From JBEGHD01 sp049334165 (GTDB lineage: Bacteria; Bacteroidota; Bacteroidia; Flavobacteriales_D; Sanyastnellaceae): a stretch of 64,000 bases of DNA. The notes below the pieces were generated by a model. That model did not search any database. It was given only the letters and a program-made list of their open reading frames with translations, and was not told the DNA's origin. A program made the translations under genes and the position numbers. How positions within the stretch are numbered: position 1 is the stretch's first letter; each line of letters starts with the position of its first letter. Positions 17,758 through 26,117 of this stretch are shown here, piece by piece. The stretch lies in the NCBI GenBank assembly GCA_049334165.1, contig JBEGHD010000006.1, one strand, 5' to 3'.

Positions 17758-18987
17758 ATGAAGGATTTACTGAAGAAGTACGAAGAGAAAAGCCCGGAAA
17801 TAGTTTTCGAATGGCAAGACAGTGAAACAGATGCAATAGGCTGGGTAGTAATCAACTCGCTGAGAGGTGGTGCTGCTGGTGGAGGAACGCGCATGCGCCC
17901 GGGTCTCGACAAAAACGAGGTGGAATCACTGGCCAAAACGATGGAAATTAAGTTTACTGTTTCAGGTCCACAAATCGGTGGAGCCAAGTCTGGAATTAAT
18001 TTCGATCCTTCAGATCCGCGCAAGAAAGAAGTTTTGGAACGCTGGTACAAAGTAGTGTCACCACTTTTGAAACACTATTACGGAACTGGTGGTGATCTCA
18101 ATGTGGACGAAATTCACGAAGTGATTCCAATCACCGAAGAAAATGGCGTTTGGCACCCGCAAGAAGGCGTTTTTAACGGGCACTTCCAGCCGAATGAAGC
18201 TCAAAAAGTTAAGCGAATTGGAAACCTCCGTCAGGGAGTGATTAAGGTGATCGAAGACGCAAACTTTTCACCATCTCTCGAGCGCAAGTACAAGATTGCC
18301 GACATGATTACCGGCTACGGTGTGTCAGAGTCTGTTCGTCATTACTACGATATTTACGGAGGAGACCTGAGAGGTAAAAAAGTTATTGTTCAGGGTTGGG
18401 GAAATGTAGCTGCTGCTGCGGCTTACTACATTGCCAGAGATGGAGCCAAGGTCGTGGGAATTGCCGATCGCGTTGGTGGGTTGATCAACGAAGATGGTTT
18501 TTCGATGGATGAAATCCGCCAGCTTTTCCTCGACAAAAAAGGAAATGCGCTAAACGCGCCCAACATGCTGAGCTTCGATGAAGTGAACGAGAGAATCTGG
18601 GATTTGGAAGCCGATGTTTTTCTTCCATGTGCAGCATCGAGATTGGTAACAAAGGATCAAATTGATCGTATGTCAAAAGCAGGTGTTGAGGTTATTTCGT
18701 GTGGAGCGAATGTACCTTTTGCCGATAAAGAAATCTTTTTTGGCAGCATCATGGAATACGCGGATGAGCATTTTAGCATAATCCCCGATTTTATTGCCAA
18801 CTGCGGTATGGCAAGAGTCTTTGCTTACCTCATGAGTGACGGAGATATCGAACTCACTGACGAGGCCATTTTCAGAGACACTTCAGAAACCATTCGCAAG
18901 GCCCTTGTTGCTGTTCATGAAAAGAGTAATGAAAAACTCAATATCGCTGCTACGGCTTTCGAAATTGCCTTGAGCAAGTTGGTTTAG
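17758..18987 (+). CDS. Glu/Leu/Phe/Val-type dehydrogenase
   Basis: NAD(P)-dependent oxidative deaminase of the ELFV family, 409 residues. The N-terminal domain has GGAAGGGTRMRPG and IKFTVSGPQIGGAKSGI, which carry the substrate-binding Gly and Lys residues. GTGGDLNVDEI holds the family Asp. The Rossmann part starts at VIVQGWGNVAAAAAYYIA (a GxGxxA-type fold), then VVGIADRVGGLI. The family catalyses reversible deamination of glutamate or branched-chain amino acids; which substrate applies here is not determinable. It has its own promoter-like element with a pair of direct repeats. nhaD follows 27 bases downstream and may be co-transcribed. Confidence 0.88.
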   Translation: MKDLLKKYEEKSPEIVFEWQDSETDAIGWVVINSLRGGAAGGGTRMRPGLDKNEVESLAKTMEIKFTVSGPQIGGAKSGINFDPSDPRKKEVLERWYKVVSPLLKHYYGTGGDLNVDEIHEVIPITEENGVWHPQEGVFNGHFQPNEAQKVKRIGNLRQGVIKVIEDANFSPSLERKYKIADMITGYGVSESVRHYYDIYGGDLRGKKVIVQGWGNVAAAAAYYIARDGAKVVGIADRVGGLINEDGFSMDEIRQLFLDKKGNALNAPNMLSFDEVNERIWDLEADVFLPCAASRLVTKDQIDRMSKAGVEVISCGANVPFADKEIFFGSIMEYADEHFSIIPDFIANCGMARVFAYLMSDGDIELTDEAIFRDTSETIRKALVAVHEKSNEKLNIAATAFEIALSKLV

Positions 18988-19014
18988 TTAAGCGATCTAC
19001 TATTTAATTGACAC

Positions 19015-20409
19015 ATGGAAATTCTCATCATTGTCGTCTTTGTCCTGGGCTATCTTTTTATAGCGCTTGAGCATCCTCTGAAAATCGACAAAGCGGCATC
19101 TGCCCTAATTACCGGTACTTTTTGCTGGGCCATCCTTATGATGGGGATTCATTTTATCCCGGATCATCTTACTGAACAGTTCAGTCACTTTCTGACTGAT
19201 TACACTGGAGAAGAAGGTCTTGTGCGGTTCATGTTTTTCGAGCATCGACTGCTTCACCACCTCAGTGAAATTGCAAACATTCTGTTCTTCCTCCTCGGTG
19301 CAATGACCATTGTGGAGCTCGTTGATGCACATGAGGGATTTGCGGTGATCACCGACAGGATCAAGACCACAAACAAGGTGAAACTACTCTGGGTGATTTG
19401 CCTGATTTCCTTCTTCTTCTCTGCAGCACTCGACAACCTGACGACTTCGATCGTGATGATTTCGCTTTTGCGCAAGCTCATTGACGACAAGCAAACTCGT
19501 TGGTTTTTTGCCGGGATGGTTGTGATTGCAGCCAATGCCGGAGGAGCCTGGTCGCCTATTGGTGATGTCACCACGACCATGCTCTGGATTGGCGGGCAGC
19601 TAACTACAACTGTTGTCGTTACGCACCTGTTTATCCCGAGTCTGGTTTGTTTGCTAGTGCCTCTGGGACTCTTGAGTTTCAGTATGAAAGGAGAAGTAAA
19701 AAGACCTGTCAGGACACGGGGCCTCGGTCATTACACTGACCCAACGACCCCGATTGAGCGCAATACTGTTTTCACACTCGGTGTCCTCGGGCTTTTATTC
19801 GTGCCAATTTTTAAAACAGTTACTCACCTTCCTCCATTTATGGGAATGATGATGAGTTTGGGATTGCTTTGGGCAGTGACTGAGATTCTTCATAGAAAGA
19901 AAAAATACGAGCAGAAGTATCAGCTATCTGTTATTGGGGTTTTGCGAAAAATTGATACCGGATCAGTACTCTTTTTCCTTGGGATTCTGCTTGCCGTAGC
20001 TGCTCTTCAGGAAGTTGGTCACCTGCGTGAACTTGCCGGCTGGCTACAGGCCGAGCTTGGAGATGTCTACTCAATAAACATTGCCATCGGATTGCTTTCT
20101 TCCATTGTCGACAACGTGCCTTTGGTAGCCGCTTCCATGGGGATGTACGATTTTCCTTCTGCAGCTCAAATGGCATCTGATCCAGAATGGTTTTCCACCT
20201 TTGTGAAAGATGGGAACTTCTGGCAATTTTTGGCCTACTGTGCTGGAACCGGAGGTAGCGCGCTCATCATTGGATCTGCAGCGGGAGTAGCAGTTATGGG
20301 TCTTGAAAAGATCGATTTTATCTGGTACCTCAAGAAAATTAGTTTGCTGGCCATTCTTGGCTATCTGGCGGGAGCTGCCACCTACATGGCCATTTTCGTT
20401 TGGTTCTAA
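19015..20409 (+). CDS. nhaD: Na+/H+ antiporter, NhaD family
   Basis: A polytopic inner-membrane protein of 464 residues with about 12 predicted membrane segments. NhaD exchanges cytoplasmic Na+ or Li+ for external protons and is common in marine and halotolerant bacteria. LDNLTTSIVMISLL (residues about 141-154) and AGGAWSPIGDVTTTMLW (about 178-194) are the paired conserved re-entrant motifs of the ArsB/NhaD ion-transporter superfamily. SSIVDNVPLVAASMGMY is the symmetric second-half motif, and CAGTGGSALIIGSAAGV follows. The presence of nhaD fits a sodium-rich habitat. It lies 27 bases after the dehydrogenase gene. Confidence 0.92.
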   Translation: MEILIIVVFVLGYLFIALEHPLKIDKAASALITGTFCWAILMMGIHFIPDHLTEQFSHFLTDYTGEEGLVRFMFFEHRLLHHLSEIANILFFLLGAMTIVELVDAHEGFAVITDRIKTTNKVKLLWVICLISFFFSAALDNLTTSIVMISLLRKLIDDKQTRWFFAGMVVIAANAGGAWSPIGDVTTTMLWIGGQLTTTVVVTHLFIPSLVCLLVPLGLLSFSMKGEVKRPVRTRGLGHYTDPTTPIERNTVFTLGVLGLLFVPIFKTVTHLPPFMGMMMSLGLLWAVTEILHRKKKYEQKYQLSVIGVLRKIDTGSVLFFLGILLAVAALQEVGHLRELAGWLQAELGDVYSINIAIGLLSSIVDNVPLVAASMGMYDFPSAAQMASDPEWFSTFVKDGNFWQFLAYCAGTGGSALIIGSAAGVAVMGLEKIDFIWYLKKISLLAILGYLAGAATYMAIFVWF

Positions 20410-20500
20410 AACTAATTAACGTCCGGCTATGGATTAATTTGCAACAGTCGCAAACTCTCCAATAATTTATTCTATACCTTCACCGTTACTTGTGAAAACC

Positions 20501-20564
20501 TGCACGAGTCGCTCTGGGTTTGCAACCCAACTGGAAAAAGAGCGCTTGTCGGATTTGCACGAGT
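20501..20564 (+). promoter_or_regulatory. Nested hairpin framed by TGCACGAGT repeats, upstream of exbB
   Basis: In the 192-base gap before exbB, CGCTCT (20510-20515) pairs with AGAGCG (20539-20544). Inside it, GGGTT (20516-20520) pairs with AACCC (20524-20528). The exact 9-mer TGCACGAGT stands on each side (20501-20509 and 20556-20564). This could be a leader RNA structure or a DNA operator. No known riboswitch was recognised. Confidence 0.35.
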
Positions 20565-20601
20565 AAATTGACGACAATACACAATCAAATTTTTTGAAAC
20601 C

Positions 20602-21315
20602 ATGAGTTTATACACTTTTGTGCAAGATGGAAACCTCAATGTAGGCGGACAAGCTGCCGCTGACACTACTGCCGCTGCCGCAGATGCCGAAACCCAGGTA
20701 TCGATTTTAGAACTTCTTATGCAAGGCGGTTGGTACATCATGATTCCGCTGGCCATTCTTTCTGTTGTAGCAGTTTACATTTTTGTAGAGCGTTTTCTTG
20801 CTGTGAATAAAGCCCTAAAAGAAGAAAAGGACTTTATGAATAAAATCAAGGATTACATCCACGATGGAAAGCTCGACTCTGCCAGAAATCTTTGCGCAAC
20901 CAGCGAAACACCAATTGCCAGAATGCTCGAAAAGGGAATTCAAAAAATTGGAAAGCCGCTGAAGGATATTTCTGCATCGATCGAAAATGTGGCCAAACTC
21001 GAAGTGTTTAATCTCGAGAAAAATCTGGCCACTCTGGCCACTATTTCCGGAGCCGCCCCAATGCTTGGGTTCCTCGGTACCGTGATTGGAATGGTGCAGG
21101 TTTTTATTAGCATGGAAAGCTCTGGAAGTGTTGATGTGAACGTGATTTCAGGAGGTACAAAAGTTGCCATGATGACAACTATTGCCGGTTTGGTAGTAGG
21201 AATTATCGCTTACATCGCCTACAACTACCTGGTGACCAAGGTCAGAAAGGTGGTTAACAAAATGGAAGCGCACTCCATCGAGTTCCTGGACATTCTTGAA
21301 GAACCAGGTAAGTAG
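20602..21315 (+). CDS. exbB: MotA/TolQ/ExbB proton channel protein
   Basis: Inner-membrane proton-channel subunit that, with ExbD, energises TonB. It has 237 residues, with an N-terminal Ala-rich segment and three membrane helices (about 37-60, 150-172 and 190-215). The second and third helices carry the conserved small-residue blocks GAAPMLGFLGTVIGMV and KVAMMTTIAGLVVGI, typical of ExbB/TolQ. It heads an exbB-exbD-tonB operon; exbD starts 48 bases downstream. The long upstream leader contains a hairpin with flanking repeats. Confidence 0.92.
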   Translation: MSLYTFVQDGNLNVGGQAAADTTAAAADAETQVSILELLMQGGWYIMIPLAILSVVAVYIFVERFLAVNKALKEEKDFMNKIKDYIHDGKLDSARNLCATSETPIARMLEKGIQKIGKPLKDISASIENVAKLEVFNLEKNLATLATISGAAPMLGFLGTVIGMVQVFISMESSGSVDVNVISGGTKVAMMTTIAGLVVGIIAYIAYNYLVTKVRKVVNKMEAHSIEFLDILEEPGK

Positions 21316-21363
21316 CAAAAAATGAACGCCTCGATGATTGAGGTGTAATAAAACTCGAAGCAA

Positions 21364-21765
21364 ATGGATTTAAATACGCAAAATAAGGTTGATATTCAGG
21401 GAGGCATGTCTTCAATGACTGACCTGGTTTTCCTATTGCTTATCTTTTTCATCATTTTGTCCACACTTGCTAAAAGTGGACATGAGGTGAACTTGCCAGA
21501 AAGCAAAGGAGTGATTAATAACAACACTCCTGTTACCCTCACTATCAACAAGGACATGCAGTACTACGTGAACAACGGACAGCCGATGCCGAAGTCAGAA
21601 ATAGAGCTGCGATTGAAGGCGATTTTTGAGTCGAAAGCTGAAAAAACTCTTTTGCTCAACATTGACGAAGAAGTACCTACCGGTGCTACAGTTGAAATGA
21701 TTGGACTGGCAAAAGTGAACGACTGGAAAGTGGTGATTGCATCAGACAAAAAGAAAGAAAATTAG
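21364..21765 (+). CDS. exbD: Biopolymer transport protein ExbD/TolR
   Basis: Partner of ExbB in the TonB energising complex; a single-pass membrane protein with a periplasmic domain. It has 133 residues. The helix at about 21-36 (LVFLLLIFFIILST) is preceded by the functionally essential Asp20 (MTDLVF), as in ExbD and TolR. The periplasmic part has the family's NLPESKG and LLLNIDEEVPTGATVEMI strands. The stop codon lies four bases before the tonB start, so the genes are translationally linked. Confidence 0.93.
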   Translation: MDLNTQNKVDIQGGMSSMTDLVFLLLIFFIILSTLAKSGHEVNLPESKGVINNNTPVTLTINKDMQYYVNNGQPMPKSEIELRLKAIFESKAEKTLLLNIDEEVPTGATVEMIGLAKVNDWKVVIASDKKKEN

Positions 21766-21769
21766 ATTG

Positions 21770-22549
21770 ATGAACCCCGAAACGGAAAAGAAAGACAAGC
21801 GCATCGCAGGGTTGGTGACGGGCATTTTGCACATTGCACTTTTGCTCATCTTCATCTTCGTGCAGGCTTTTTCTATGCCGGATCCTCCTCCGGGAGAAAA
21901 GGTGGTTGAGATTTCTATGGCCGATTATGGAAACACCGCTACCGGAAGTGGCGATACCGAGACCGAAGTTCCTTCCCAACAGCGAGAAGAAGTTGTGGAA
22001 GAGCAGGTGAGTGAAACACCCCAAACCCAGGAGAGTGTTCCGACTGACGCAATAGAAACACAAGCCGACTCGGAGATTAGCGCACCAACGAGCACCGAAG
22101 ATACGGAAACTGAGGAAGAGCCTGAAGAAGAGGAGCCGAAGGTGAGTAGTGATTTAAGTAATGCACTGAATCAAATGAATCAGGGCGGTGGCGGAGGAGA
22201 CGGTGATGACTCTGAAACAGGAAATGAAGGGAATCAGGAAGGAAATATTGAAGGCTCGGGAGTTGTTGGAGGAAAGAACGGTGTGAGTTTCAGTTTGAGT
22301 GGTCGCGGAATGATTGGTGAGCCAGCAGGCGTGAAACCAACTGAAGAGGGAAAAGTAGTCCTCGACATCTATGTGGACAAGCAAGGGAAAATCACCCGCC
22401 ACAAGAGAAATTATGAGAAATCGAATACAGCTAGTGACTACCTTTTTTCTCTTGCTGAACAGGCTCTGAAGACTGTTACATTTGACACGAAGGGAAATGC
22501 TCCTCCTGTTCAAAAAGGAACCATCACATTCAATTTCAAGCTGGAATAA
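21770..22549 (+). CDS. tonB: Energy transducer TonB-like protein
   Basis: Transmits proton-motive force from ExbB/ExbD to outer-membrane receptors. The start is set at ATG 21770, four bases after the exbD stop (259 residues); an in-frame ATG at 21737 lies inside exbD and is rejected. A cytoplasmic Lys-rich stub is followed by a membrane helix (LVTGILHIALLLIFIFVQAF, about 13-32). Then comes a long Glu/Thr/Pro-rich periplasmic spacer with a Gly/Asp-rich stretch (about 45-160), and a C-terminal TonB-like domain (VVLDIYVDKQGKITRHKRN to ITFNFKLE). The spacer is acidic rather than Pro-Lys rich as in E. coli TonB, common in this phylum. folC follows 3 bases later. Confidence 0.85.
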   Translation: MNPETEKKDKRIAGLVTGILHIALLLIFIFVQAFSMPDPPPGEKVVEISMADYGNTATGSGDTETEVPSQQREEVVEEQVSETPQTQESVPTDAIETQADSEISAPTSTEDTETEEEPEEEEPKVSSDLSNALNQMNQGGGGGDGDDSETGNEGNQEGNIEGSGVVGGKNGVSFSLSGRGMIGEPAGVKPTEEGKVVLDIYVDKQGKITRHKRNYEKSNTASDYLFSLAEQALKTVTFDTKGNAPPVQKGTITFNFKLE

Positions 22550-22552
22550 TTT

Positions 22553-23782
22553 ATGAATTACTCCGAAACGCTGGACTATCTGTTCAGTCAACTGCCGATG
22601 TTTCAACGCATCGGCAAGCCTGCGTTTAAGGCAGACCTAAAAACCACTACCCAGCTGATGGACATGCTGGGAAATCCCGAGAAAAAACTCAAAGCTGTTC
22701 ACATTGCCGGCACCAACGGGAAGGGGTCTGTAGCTCACCTCATCAGTTCTGTATTGCAGGAGCAAGGTTACAAAACGGGACTTTACACGTCTCCTCACCT
22801 TGTCGATTTTAGAGAACGAATCAAAGTGAACGGAGAGCTGTGCAGTGAAGAGTACGTGATTCAGTTCGTGGAAGAATATCACGAGCGATTCGAGGAATTA
22901 AAACCGTCATTTTTTGAAATAACGGTGGCTATGGCTTTCGACTACTTTGTGAAACAGGAAGTTGACATTGCGGTCGTAGAAGTTGGAATGGGCGGAAGGC
23001 TTGATTCCACCAATGTATTGATGCCAGAGCTATCGGTGATCACCAACATCGGATTGGATCATACTGCATTTTTAGGAAATACCATTCCTGAAATTGCACG
23101 CGAAAAGGCTGGAATTATTAAACCGGAAACTCCGGTTGTTGTGGGCCACTGCGGAGAAGAAGTACACTCAGTAATGCTCGAGGTTTCTAAGCAAAAAGCA
23201 GCCCCAATTCGGTTCGTTGACGATTACAGTTTGCGGGTTCCACAGTCAGCTTTGGTAGCGAGTTATCAAAGAGAAAATGAGAAAACCGCATTTTTAGCGC
23301 TGCAGCTTTTAGCTGAGAACGGCTGGCAGATTACGGTGGAAGGTTTAGAAAGAGGTTTCGAGAATGTTCTGCAGAATACCAGATTTCAGGGGCGTTGGCA
23401 GGTCTTGTCAGAAAAGCCACTTGTTGTTTGCGATGCAGGCCACAATGAGGATGGGCTCCGTGCTGCCATGAAAGAGATAAAAAATACTCCTCATGATCAA
23501 CTGCGCATTGTTCTTGGAATGGTAAGCGATAAGGATATTTCTAAAATGCTTGACCTCTTGCCCAAAGACGGTCATTATTACTTTGCTAAAGCCAATATTC
23601 CGCGTGGCCTGGATGCCGAAAAACTTCAAAGTCAAGCAAATAAAAAGGGTCTTCAGGGAGAGAGGTATTCAAGTGTAGTGGAAGCGTTTGAGGCAGCTCG
23701 AAATAATGCCGGAGAAGACGATTTGATTTTTGTTGGCGGGAGCTTCTTTACAGTAGCAGAAGTACTGGCTTTTATTCGTTGA
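22553..23782 (+). CDS. folC: Bifunctional folylpolyglutamate/dihydrofolate synthase
   Basis: ATP-dependent Mur-ligase-like enzyme that adds glutamate to dihydropteroate and folates. It has 409 residues. The P-loop is AGTNGKGSVAHL (about 50-61); the Mur-ligase centre EVGMGGRLDSTNV and the following TNIGLDHTAFLG (metal and ATP binding) are clear. The C-terminal domain has VVCDAGHNEDGLRA. The start is three bases after the tonB stop, so it may be the last gene of the exbB operon although it is functionally unrelated. Confidence 0.95.
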   Translation: MNYSETLDYLFSQLPMFQRIGKPAFKADLKTTTQLMDMLGNPEKKLKAVHIAGTNGKGSVAHLISSVLQEQGYKTGLYTSPHLVDFRERIKVNGELCSEEYVIQFVEEYHERFEELKPSFFEITVAMAFDYFVKQEVDIAVVEVGMGGRLDSTNVLMPELSVITNIGLDHTAFLGNTIPEIAREKAGIIKPETPVVVGHCGEEVHSVMLEVSKQKAAPIRFVDDYSLRVPQSALVASYQRENEKTAFLALQLLAENGWQITVEGLERGFENVLQNTRFQGRWQVLSEKPLVVCDAGHNEDGLRAAMKEIKNTPHDQLRIVLGMVSDKDISKMLDLLPKDGHYYFAKANIPRGLDAEKLQSQANKKGLQGERYSSVVEAFEAARNNAGEDDLIFVGGSFFTVAEVLAFIR

Positions 23783-23824
23783 GATTTTATAACTTCCGAG
23801 CCTCAAGCCAAACCAAAGAACACC

Positions 23825-24691
23825 ATGAGAAAGATTTTAGTACCAACCGACTTTTCAGAATGCGCAAACTACGCTACTGAGGTGGCCGCAAGTATTGCTA
23901 AAAAGACTGGCGCACGGTTGATTTTAATGCACATCATTAATATTCCAAGCTACGAGTCCAACATGTCAATTCAAGACACAAAAGACATTGCCGAAGGTTT
24001 GTTCATGATGAAGCTCGTTAAGAAAAGGTTTAAGGAACTCCTCGAAAAGCCATTTTTGAAAGATGTGAATGTCATCGAACTGGTAGAGTTTGATAATGTT
24101 TACGAATCCATTGCTAAGCAGGCAAAGGAGCAAAATGCTGGAATGATAGTAATGGGCTCTCGTGGCTCAAGTGGTGCTGAGGAGGTTTTTATTGGAAGCA
24201 ACACAGAACGAGTGATTCGCACAGCAGAAGTGCCGGTTTTAACTGTGAAAAGTAGGATTGAGAATTTTGATATAAAGGATATTGTTTTCGCTTCCAATTT
24301 TTACGGTGAGTCATACAGTGTCTTCAATAAAGTTCAGGAACTGGCAAAAATTTACGATGCCAAAATTCACTTGCTGAAGGTTGTTACTCCTGGTAATTTT
24401 GAAACCACCCGCTACAGTCGCAAGTTGATTGAGGACTTTGTGAAAGAAACCAAGCTCAAGAATTACGATTATCACATCTACAGTGATGAGAAAGTTGCCA
24501 ACGGGATTTATCACTTTTGCGAAGAAACAAACCCAGACATCATTGCCATGGAAACTCATGGTTGGACCGGGCTAAAGCACTTTTTGCTTGGTAGTATTAC
24601 AGAAGGCGTGGCAAATCATTCGAAACTGCCTGTGCTCAGCATAAAAATTCCCAAGGAAGAGGAAGATGACGGAGTGCTCTTTCCAGATTGA
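23825..24691 (+). CDS. Universal stress protein, two Usp domains
   Basis: A 288-residue protein made of two UspA-like alpha/beta domains (about 1-140 and 150-280). Domain 1 has MRKILVPTDFSECANYA and the ATP-binding pattern GSRGSSGAEEVFIGSNTERV. Domain 2 has the related METHGWTGLKHFLLGSITEG, so both halves keep the G-2X-G-9X-G(S/T) type motif. Double-domain Usp proteins are ATP-binding stress or energy sensors; the partner is unknown. A second, divergent Usp gene follows 15 bases downstream, so they form a pair. Confidence 0.88.
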   Translation: MRKILVPTDFSECANYATEVAASIAKKTGARLILMHIINIPSYESNMSIQDTKDIAEGLFMMKLVKKRFKELLEKPFLKDVNVIELVEFDNVYESIAKQAKEQNAGMIVMGSRGSSGAEEVFIGSNTERVIRTAEVPVLTVKSRIENFDIKDIVFASNFYGESYSVFNKVQELAKIYDAKIHLLKVVTPGNFETTRYSRKLIEDFVKETKLKNYDYHIYSDEKVANGIYHFCEETNPDIIAMETHGWTGLKHFLLGSITEGVANHSKLPVLSIKIPKEEEDDGVLFPD

Positions 24692-24706
24692 TTTATAAAA
24701 TAACAA

Positions 24707-25534
24707 ATGTCCAAAGTTTTAATTCCAACGGATTTTAGTCCGAATGCTGATCGGGCTGCCGAGTATGCTGTCCGACTGTTCGGCAAAGACTCGACTTACT
24801 TGCTTTTGCACATGTACGAAGAGCCTAAAGGAGGCTCTGCCACCACAATGAAAGACTTCACAGAAATGATGAAGGCTGATGCGTTGGAGGAGCTTAAGAA
24901 GGAAAAGGCGCGTCTTGTTGAAAAGACAGGTATTTCTGCATCACACATTCAGATACTTGCAGAGTATGGAAGTGGTGGACGGGAGTTGGCTCAGCTCGCT
25001 GGAAATTACAACCAAAAGGTGATTGTGATGGGACACCTTGGACAATCAGAACTTGAGACGGTTTTCCTGGGTAGTATCGCATTTCAAACCATTCGAAACG
25101 CCAGAATTCCAGTGCTCCTGGTACCGGATATCGACCTTCCTGATCCTAAAGGGGCTGTTTTGGCCACGGCCAGTGAGCTGCCGCGATTTTCTGTTGAAAT
25201 GCAGCGGATGAATGATCTGACCAGGCTTCCAGTTAGCATGCTCCGAGTGGTAAAAAGCGAAGCAGAAGTTTCAGATCAATTTGGTCGTGAAACGATTGCG
25301 AACTACAAGAGAGGTGAGGTAGCTGTAGAGCAAGTTGTAGCGAGGACTCCGGCATTAGGCATCCTGAAGTTTATGGAAGAGCATCCCGGCTATATTCTTT
25401 CGCTTATTCCAAGAGATCGAGGTTTTTGGCAACGATTGATGGGGCGGTCTAGCCTCGTCCAAACTATGGCGAATCGCTCCAAGTTTCCTATACTAACCTG
25501 GTCTAGAAGGGATTTCCAGGCTGATGCCGAATAA
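24707..25534 (+). CDS. Universal stress protein, second copy with degenerate C-half
   Basis: A 275-residue Usp-family protein. Domain 1 (about 1-145) starts SKVLIPTDFSPNADRA and has an intact nucleotide motif in MGHLGQSELETVFLGSIAF. The second half keeps the fold pattern, but the Gly motif has changed to IPRDRGFWQRLMGRSSLVQ, so nucleotide binding there is doubtful. It probably arose by duplication alongside its upstream neighbour and may hetero-dimerise with it. A bidirectional terminator lies about 45 bases downstream. Confidence 0.82.
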   Translation: MSKVLIPTDFSPNADRAAEYAVRLFGKDSTYLLLHMYEEPKGGSATTMKDFTEMMKADALEELKKEKARLVEKTGISASHIQILAEYGSGGRELAQLAGNYNQKVIVMGHLGQSELETVFLGSIAFQTIRNARIPVLLVPDIDLPDPKGAVLATASELPRFSVEMQRMNDLTRLPVSMLRVVKSEAEVSDQFGRETIANYKRGEVAVEQVVARTPALGILKFMEEHPGYILSLIPRDRGFWQRLMGRSSLVQTMANRSKFPILTWSRRDFQADAE

Positions 25535-25579
25535 TTTTTACATCCGTCTTACTGCCTGGTGCAGGAGCGACTAGAGATT

Positions 25580-25611
25580 AAAAACCCGACCTGTTTCCAG
25601 ATCGGGTTTTT
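25580..25611. terminator. Bidirectional terminator, also part of a 72-bp repeat
   Basis: AAAAACCCGA (25580-25589) pairs with TCGGGTTTTT (25602-25611). It has A/T runs on both sides, so it can serve the Usp pair (+) and the tRNA-like sequence (-). Almost the same hairpin recurs at 25971. Confidence 0.8.
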
Positions 25612-25651
25612 AATCCTTGTGGGCCCTACTGGATTCGAACCAGTGACCCTC
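25580..25651. repeat. 72-bp direct repeat, copy A
   Basis: Bases 25580-25651 match 25971-26042 at 71 of 72 positions; the one difference is T/C at 25610 versus 26001. The repeat contains the terminator hairpin and the whole 3' third of a tRNA (acceptor 3' strand, T arm, variable loop). Confidence 0.9.
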
Positions 25652-25694
25652 CCGGTAAAATCGGGATTCTCTGAACCAACTGAGCTCAACTCGA
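25621..25694 (-). pseudogene. tRNA-like remnant, 5' acceptor strand lost
   Basis: Read on the minus strand, this copies tRNA-Val from position 10 on: D arm, T arm and 3' acceptor AGGGCCC are the same. The anticodon arm is different (stem TCCCG/CGGGA, loop ATTTTAC). The 5' acceptor strand is TCGAGTT, which cannot pair with AGGGCCC, and positions 8-9 also differ. The loop has A at position 32 and C at 38, both unusual. If read literally the anticodon would be UUU, but I do not believe it is a working tRNA-Lys. The stop codon of the GIY-YIG gene lies within its first bases. Confidence 0.75.
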
Positions 25695-25937
25695 TATCAA
25701 CTTCTGGATGCTCTTTTGGGATTTCCAGGCTTTGATTTGACTTTCACGTGAGTGGGCTTCTGTCTTTGTTGAGTATTTCTCGAAGTAAACGACTTTCCAA
25801 TCTTGATGCTTTCCCGTAAAGCCTTTGTGATTCGAATTGTGTTTTCTCAAGCGTTCGATTAAGGAATCAGAAGTATGACCGATATAAAACTTGTTAGCGG
25901 TTTTAGAAAAGAGGATGTAGGTGTAAAATGCGTTCAT
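25686..25937 (-). CDS. GIY-YIG nuclease-fold protein, lodged between tRNA copies
   Basis: An 83-residue single-domain GIY-YIG protein of the UPF0213/YhbQ-like group. FYTYILFSKTANKFYIGHTSD carries the GIY-YIG signature (YIL...YIG). Arg30 in SLIERLRKHN and the Glu in RESQIKAWK are the expected catalytic residues. The gene lies directly downstream of tRNA-Val and its terminator, and its TGA stop falls in the beginning of a tRNA-like remnant. Small GIY-YIG genes of this sort are frequent near tRNA genes in Bacteroidota. Whether this one nicks DNA, or moves with tRNA fragments, is not known. Assignment to the fold is firm; function is open. Confidence 0.85.
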   Translation of the reverse strand: MNAFYTYILFSKTANKFYIGHTSDSLIERLRKHNSNHKGFTGKHQDWKVVYFEKYSTKTEAHSRESQIKAWKSQKSIQKLISS

Positions 25938-25968
25938 AAAATGAAGTTAGTATGAACCATCAGAAAAC

Positions 25969-26000
25969 AAAAAAACCCGACCTGTTTCCAGATCGGGTTT
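25969..26000 (-). terminator. Terminator of tRNA-Val
   Basis: AAACCCGA pairs with TCGGGTTT around a 12-base loop. The A run at 25969-25975 gives a U run on the minus-strand transcript. Confidence 0.75.
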
Positions 26001-26042
26001 CTAATCCTTGTGGGCCCTACTGGATTCGAACCAGTGACCCTC
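25971..26042. repeat. 72-bp direct repeat, copy B
   Basis: The partner of the copy at 25580-25651, 391 bases away. Here it belongs to the intact tRNA-Val and its terminator. Confidence 0.9.
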
Positions 26043-26085
26043 TGCTTGTAAGGCAGATGCTCTGAACCAACTGAGCTAAGAGCCC
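26012..26085 (-). tRNA. tRNA-Val (UAC)
   Basis: Minus strand, 74 bases, CCA not encoded. The acceptor GGGCTCT pairs with AGGGCCC including one G-T pair. D arm GCTC/GAGC, anticodon arm TCTGC/GCAGA with loop CTTACAA (anticodon UAC), and T arm ACTGG/CCAGT with TTCGAAT are all intact. Confidence 0.97.
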
Positions 26086-26117
26086 TCTTTGACTCACCTC
26101 TGTGGCGAAAAGGAGTG

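Noticed and set aside
21737..21769. Upstream start for tonB
   Set aside because: It lies inside exbD; ATG 21770 is four bases after the exbD stop and gives the normal TonB N-terminus.
25621..25694. Functional tRNA-Lys (UUU)
   Set aside because: The 5' acceptor strand does not pair, D-stem pair 10-25 is broken, and loop positions 32 and 38 are abnormal.
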